From Leptolyngbya sp. NIES-2104 (lineage in GTDB: Bacteria > Cyanobacteriota > Cyanobacteriia > Leptolyngbyales > Leptolyngbyaceae): 64,000 bases of DNA. The notes under the pieces are model-generated. The model was given only the letters and a program-made list of their open reading frames with translations. It was not told the DNA's origin and ran no database searches. Position numbers and translations under genes: made by a program. Positions 61,501 to 64,000 of the stretch are shown one piece after another (the first letter of the stretch is position 1; the number at the start of each line of letters is the position of its first letter). Where the stretch lies: NCBI RefSeq assembly GCF_001485215.1, contig NZ_BBWW01000001.1, forward strand, positions 5,394,001 to 5,458,000, read 5' to 3'.

Positions 61501-63938
61501 AAGTAAGCGGTTTCTGCGGCTTCTTCATGCAGTTTTAGTGCCAAATCATAGGACTGCCAGCAATCTTCACCGAGTAGTTCAATACCCGTCTTGCAATAGT
61601 CAACGGCTGTTTGATAAGCGGTGGATGCTTTGGCTTTTTGTCCTGCTCTAAGATTCAAGCGGGCAAGTTCTTCCCGTTTGACTGAATCGCTAACCAGGGT
61701 TGCGCCGAGATTAAGAGAATTGACGATCGCGAATAAATGCTCCTCTCGCTCAGCTTCTGGAATCGATCGCAGCAACAATTCACCGATTTTCAAATGAGTT
61801 GCAGGTTTTTGATTGTCCTCGATTAATTGATAAGCGGCTTGCTGAATTTGGTCATGTGCAAATCGATATTGTGCAGATTGTTCGATCGGATCAACTGAGT
61901 GATCTTGAAAGACTTTGTAGTTGTCATCGCTTGGGAAAATCAGCTCTTCTTGTAGAGCCGCCCACAGATTAGCGGCAGTTTTGTTTGGGGATTGTTCTGC
62001 GATCGCAGATAGCATCTCTAAGTCAAATGAATTCCCAATACAAGCTGCTAGTTTCAGAACCGCTTGAGTGCTTTCTGGAAGTTTCTGTAACTGTGATGCC
62101 ATGAAGGTCACAACATCATGACCGAGCATCAAGCTTTGACTTCGAGCTAAATCATAGTTCCAAACACCGCAATTTAAGTCGAATTGAATCAGTTTTTCCT
62201 CATACAGCAGCTTGAGAAATTGACGGCTGAAAAACGGGTTCCCTTTTGTTTTGTGATACACCAATTCAGTCAGCGGAGTGGCTTGCTCAGATGTGTAATT
62301 GAGCGTTTCGGCAATCATCTGATTGAGATGGTGTGGCTCTAGAGGAGTGAGCGCGATCGTATTAATCGTAGTGCCATTTTGCCGAAGTTTATCGAGAGTC
62401 AGCATCAGAAAATCAGCGATCGAAACTTCCTCTTCTCGATAAGTTCCAATCAGCAATAAATAGCCTTTGTTGCTGTCTTCCATTAAGACTTGCATCAGGT
62501 TTAGAGAAGCGAGATCTGCCCACTGAAGGTCATCGAGAAAGATTACTAGCGGGTGATGCTCTTGTGCGAAGACTTGAATAAACTGCTGCAATAGTAAGTT
62601 AAAGCGATTTTGTGCAGCGATGCCCGTTAGTTTGGAAGCAGGACATTGTTCACCGAGAATGGTTTCGAGTTCCGGAATCACTTCGATTAGAACTTGAGCA
62701 TTTTCGCCCAAAGCTCTTAACAGCTTCAATCGCCACCGTTCTAATTGGGCGGTACTTTCAGTGAGAAGCTGTCTGATGAGATCTCGAAAGGCTTGAATAA
62801 ATGCGGAAAAAGGAATGTTTCGCTGAAACTGATCAAATTTTCCTTGAATTAGATAGCCTCGTTGTTTCGTCGCGTCTTTGCTCAGTGGCTTTTGAACTTC
62901 CTGAATGACGGCAGTTTTTCCCATGCCCGAAACGCCCGCAACGAGTATGATTTCACTCGCACCTTGAGCAATTCGATCGTATGCTGCAATCAGCATTTCA
63001 ACTTCTCGATCGCGTCCATACAATTTCTGCGGCATCACCCAGCGATCGCAATAATCTTGCTGCCCGATTTCAAACTGAGAAATCTGACCTGTCTGATTCC
63101 ATTCGCGCTGACAAATCTCTAAATCGTGCTTCAATCCTCGTGCACTTTGATATCGCTCTTCCGCATTTTTCGCCATCAGCTTCCTCACGATCGCGGTGAG
63201 AACGTGCGGGACTGCGGGATTAATTTGCTCGATCGAAATCGGTTGTTTTGCGATGTGTGCATAGATCAATTCCATCGCATCGTCCGATTGAAATGGAAGT
63301 TGTCCCGTTAAAAGTTCGTAGAATGTTGCACCTAAAGAGTAAAAATCAGTGCGGTAATCAATGCCGCGATTCATCCGTCCAGTTTGCTCCGGAGACAGGT
63401 AAGCGATCGTGCCTTCCAAAACGCTTGGATTTGTTGCCGTCTGCCTTTCTTGCGGCAGTAAAGAAGCGATGCTGAAATCGATTAATTTAACTTGCTTAGT
63501 CTGAGGATTGATTAAAAGATTATCGGGCTTAATATCTTTGTGAATGATGCGGTGTTGGTACAAATCAGCGAGAATCTCAGCAATCTTAATCGCGATCGAC
63601 AAGAATTCACCGACATCAATCCGCTGCGCCGCGAACTTCGCTGCATATTGCCTCAGAGAAATGCCGCCAAAGTCCTCGGTCACAATGACAAAGCGGTTTT
63701 GATAAGTCTCTAGTTGATAAGAACGAACCACACCGGGAAGATTGATATCTTTAGTCAGTGTGTACTGATTTTTGAAATGAACTAGCTCGATCGTGTCTGG
63801 ATACGGATTTTTTAGCAGCTTGAGAATGACGAATTTGCGATCGATGTGGCGAATCGCTCGATAAACGAGAGTACGAGATCCGTCGTAGAGGGTTTCAACG
63901 ACTTCGTAGCCAGCAAGGTGAATGAATGTAGCAACCAT
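58515..63938 (-). CDS. Ser/Thr kinase - AAA ATPase - GAF - histidine kinase fusion
   Basis: 1807 residues. A Ser/Thr kinase domain lies at about 8-275, with the lysine in FVILKLL (K40), the catalytic loop IIHKDIKPDN (133-140) and DFS (154-156) in place of DFG. An AAA_16-type ATPase follows with Walker A VAGVSGMGKT (333-342). A long helical region (about 620-1330) then leads to a GAF domain (about 1330-1490) and a histidine kinase with the H-box IAGIAHEINNPI (His near 1552), N-box NQALMNLISNAIDAL, G1 DNGIGM and G2 GTGLGSS. Such proteins, common in filamentous cyanobacteria, join eukaryotic-type kinase and two-component signalling. No response regulator gene is nearby. ATG at 63938. Confidence 0.93.
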   Translation of the reverse strand: MVATFIHLAGYEVVETLYDGSRTLVYRAIRHIDRKFVILKLLKNPYPDTIELVHFKNQYTLTKDINLPGVVRSYQLETYQNRFVIVTEDFGGISLRQYAAKFAAQRIDVGEFLSIAIKIAEILADLYQHRIIHKDIKPDNLLINPQTKQVKLIDFSIASLLPQERQTATNPSVLEGTIAYLSPEQTGRMNRGIDYRTDFYSLGATFYELLTGQLPFQSDDAMELIYAHIAKQPISIEQINPAVPHVLTAIVRKLMAKNAEERYQSARGLKHDLEICQREWNQTGQISQFEIGQQDYCDRWVMPQKLYGRDREVEMLIAAYDRIAQGASEIILVAGVSGMGKTAVIQEVQKPLSKDATKQRGYLIQGKFDQFQRNIPFSAFIQAFRDLIRQLLTESTAQLERWRLKLLRALGENAQVLIEVIPELETILGEQCPASKLTGIAAQNRFNLLLQQFIQVFAQEHHPLVIFLDDLQWADLASLNLMQVLMEDSNKGYLLLIGTYREEEVSIADFLMLTLDKLRQNGTTINTIALTPLEPHHLNQMIAETLNYTSEQATPLTELVYHKTKGNPFFSRQFLKLLYEEKLIQFDLNCGVWNYDLARSQSLMLGHDVVTFMASQLQKLPESTQAVLKLAACIGNSFDLEMLSAIAEQSPNKTAANLWAALQEELIFPSDDNYKVFQDHSVDPIEQSAQYRFAHDQIQQAAYQLIEDNQKPATHLKIGELLLRSIPEAEREEHLFAIVNSLNLGATLVSDSVKREELARLNLRAGQKAKASTAYQTAVDYCKTGIELLGEDCWQSYDLALKLHEEAAETAYLSGHFTQTEQWITSALQQAKTPLEQVRLYQVKIEAEKAQGNRQAAIATGFTILSQFGIILPEQPTEIDVQHAFGEAIAQLAERNIADLLELPPMTNLNILSAMRILASMTGAAYFVSPTLAAVVILQQVKLSLQYGNAPESAFAYAAQGQALCGMGEIDKGYQFGQLAIALLDRYAVESLKPLTMMVVNSLVKHWREPIHTVLPNLLETYQLGLKTGDLEAAAFALHNYCAGSYYIGKELTQLVQEISTYTEAIAQLKQETPRSVNQMLHQVILNLINPSENPYVLIGEGYDESIELEHYQQRNDYSSICKLYVQKLILAYLFGQYEQALEYSDRAKIYLDSLSSDTAAGLLHFYDSLARLAVYPNVSRSEQSQILVTLTANQAKLSHWSTFAPVNYQHRFELVEAERHRVFDQKLEAIEQYDRAIATAQKNGYLHEAAIANERAVHFYCQWQKEKLAQSYFADTYYGYLRWGALAKVQQLETAYPQQFSLLQLSRRQSTSHITTSSEGISSLSSSMKGTVMLDFFAIVKASQALSSAIELEKLISALMQLAIENAGAERCVFMRPENEQWQVIAEATPQNGSIIAATPVEESELIPQSIVHYVMRTSDAIVLDRAYTEAAFASDAYLRKHQSKSVLCTPVQNQGQTIGILYLENNLTTAAFTSDRLEVLQILTAQAAISLQNAMLYRTLEQKVEQRTQELQQKNHSLSKALKELKMTQAQLIQSEKMSSLGQMIAGIAHEINNPITFIHSNLTPASNYFRDLLDLLLLYQREYPNPTPEIETAIEQIDLEFMTFDLQKLLTSMRSGSERIRDIVLSLRTFSRLDESEMKSVDLHAGVDSVLLILQHRLNATTTTPEIQVVRTYSDLPKVECYANQINQALMNLISNAIDALLDRSQHELSAWTPTIEIQTEVIHPERVAIRIKDNGIGMSQAVMKKIFDPFFTTKPVGSGTGLGSSIAYQIVVEKHHGHLSCESTPGQGTEFVLELPIETKPLV

Positions 63939-64000
63939 ACAAGACTGAGGGCACGACTTGGGGCAAGTCCAGTGTGCCCACTCTTACAAGCGAGTAATAC

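Overview
The window comes from a cyanobacterial chromosome. The octamer GCGATCGC (HIP1) and its core CGATCG recur throughout, and many genes are cyanobacterial types: a chloroplast-type acyl-ACP/CoA synthetase, a GH100 neutral invertase, a PAP/fibrillin-like protein, SH3 and fasciclin surface proteins, a giant Ser/Thr kinase-histidine kinase fusion, and the rplI-dnaB pair. It looks like ordinary chromosome with scattered small repeats. I see no prophage, CRISPR array or plasmid functions. Several calls (DUF numbers, DDOR, HepA likeness) rest on remembered family features, not on a search.

Layout. 1-7.3 kb: a PhoD-like phosphatase cut by the window edge behind glycerol kinase, a YlqD-like protein, the acyl-ACP/CoA synthetase, and two small genes. 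7.4-24.4 kb: mixed housekeeping and accessory genes, including a Lys/Ala-rich protein, GH100 invertase, orphan HicB-like antitoxin, DCC oxidoreductase, EamA transporter, RsmI, PfkB kinase, CysQ-like phosphatase, M23 peptidase, SH3-repeat protein, methyltransferase, HsdR_N-like nuclease, a thioredoxin-reductase-like flavoprotein paired with a coiled-coil protein, STAS, DedA and a class V aminotransferase. 24.4-35.6 kb: an exopolysaccharide locus, all on the minus strand (Wzy/ligase-like protein, three GT4 glycosyltransferases, HepA-like ABC exporter, sugar-phosphate transferase, Wzc-like kinase). 35.8-42.8 kb: YgjP-like metallopeptidase, dnaB, rplI and a complete one-module NRPS (C-A-PCP-TE). 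43.5-52 kb: tRNA-Gly and tRNA-Thr, surface proteins, a membrane glycosyltransferase, an IS remnant with perfect 20-bp ends, a GHL10-like secreted protein and small conserved genes. 52.2-58.5 kb: a TetR-controlled HlyD/ABC-2 export operon with a clear palindromic operator. 58.5-63.9 kb: a 1807-residue kinase-AAA-GAF-histidine kinase, convergent with that operon.

The most notable non-coding signal is a MITE-like family with seven copies or remnants (near 3.7, 6.5, 10.2, 15.9, 28.4, 32.1 and 51.6 kb). Full copies are about 195-211 bp, with ends like GAGGATGTTTGAAAAG. Two copies are flanked by 3-bp direct repeats (TTA, TAA). Hairpin stems are kept across copies by paired base changes. Several copies sit directly on stop codons, which follows from a TTA/TAA target. 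One copy supplies a base of the stop codon of the ABC exporter, and another appears to have removed the original start of the hicB-like gene. Smaller palindromes (25.87, 38.93, 44.36 kb) and a GGGGGATTTAGGGGGC repeat (43.0 and 49.3 kb) form further families.

Starts were moved inward where the longest reading frame began at TTG or GTG and a better ATG followed; these choices are given in each entry.
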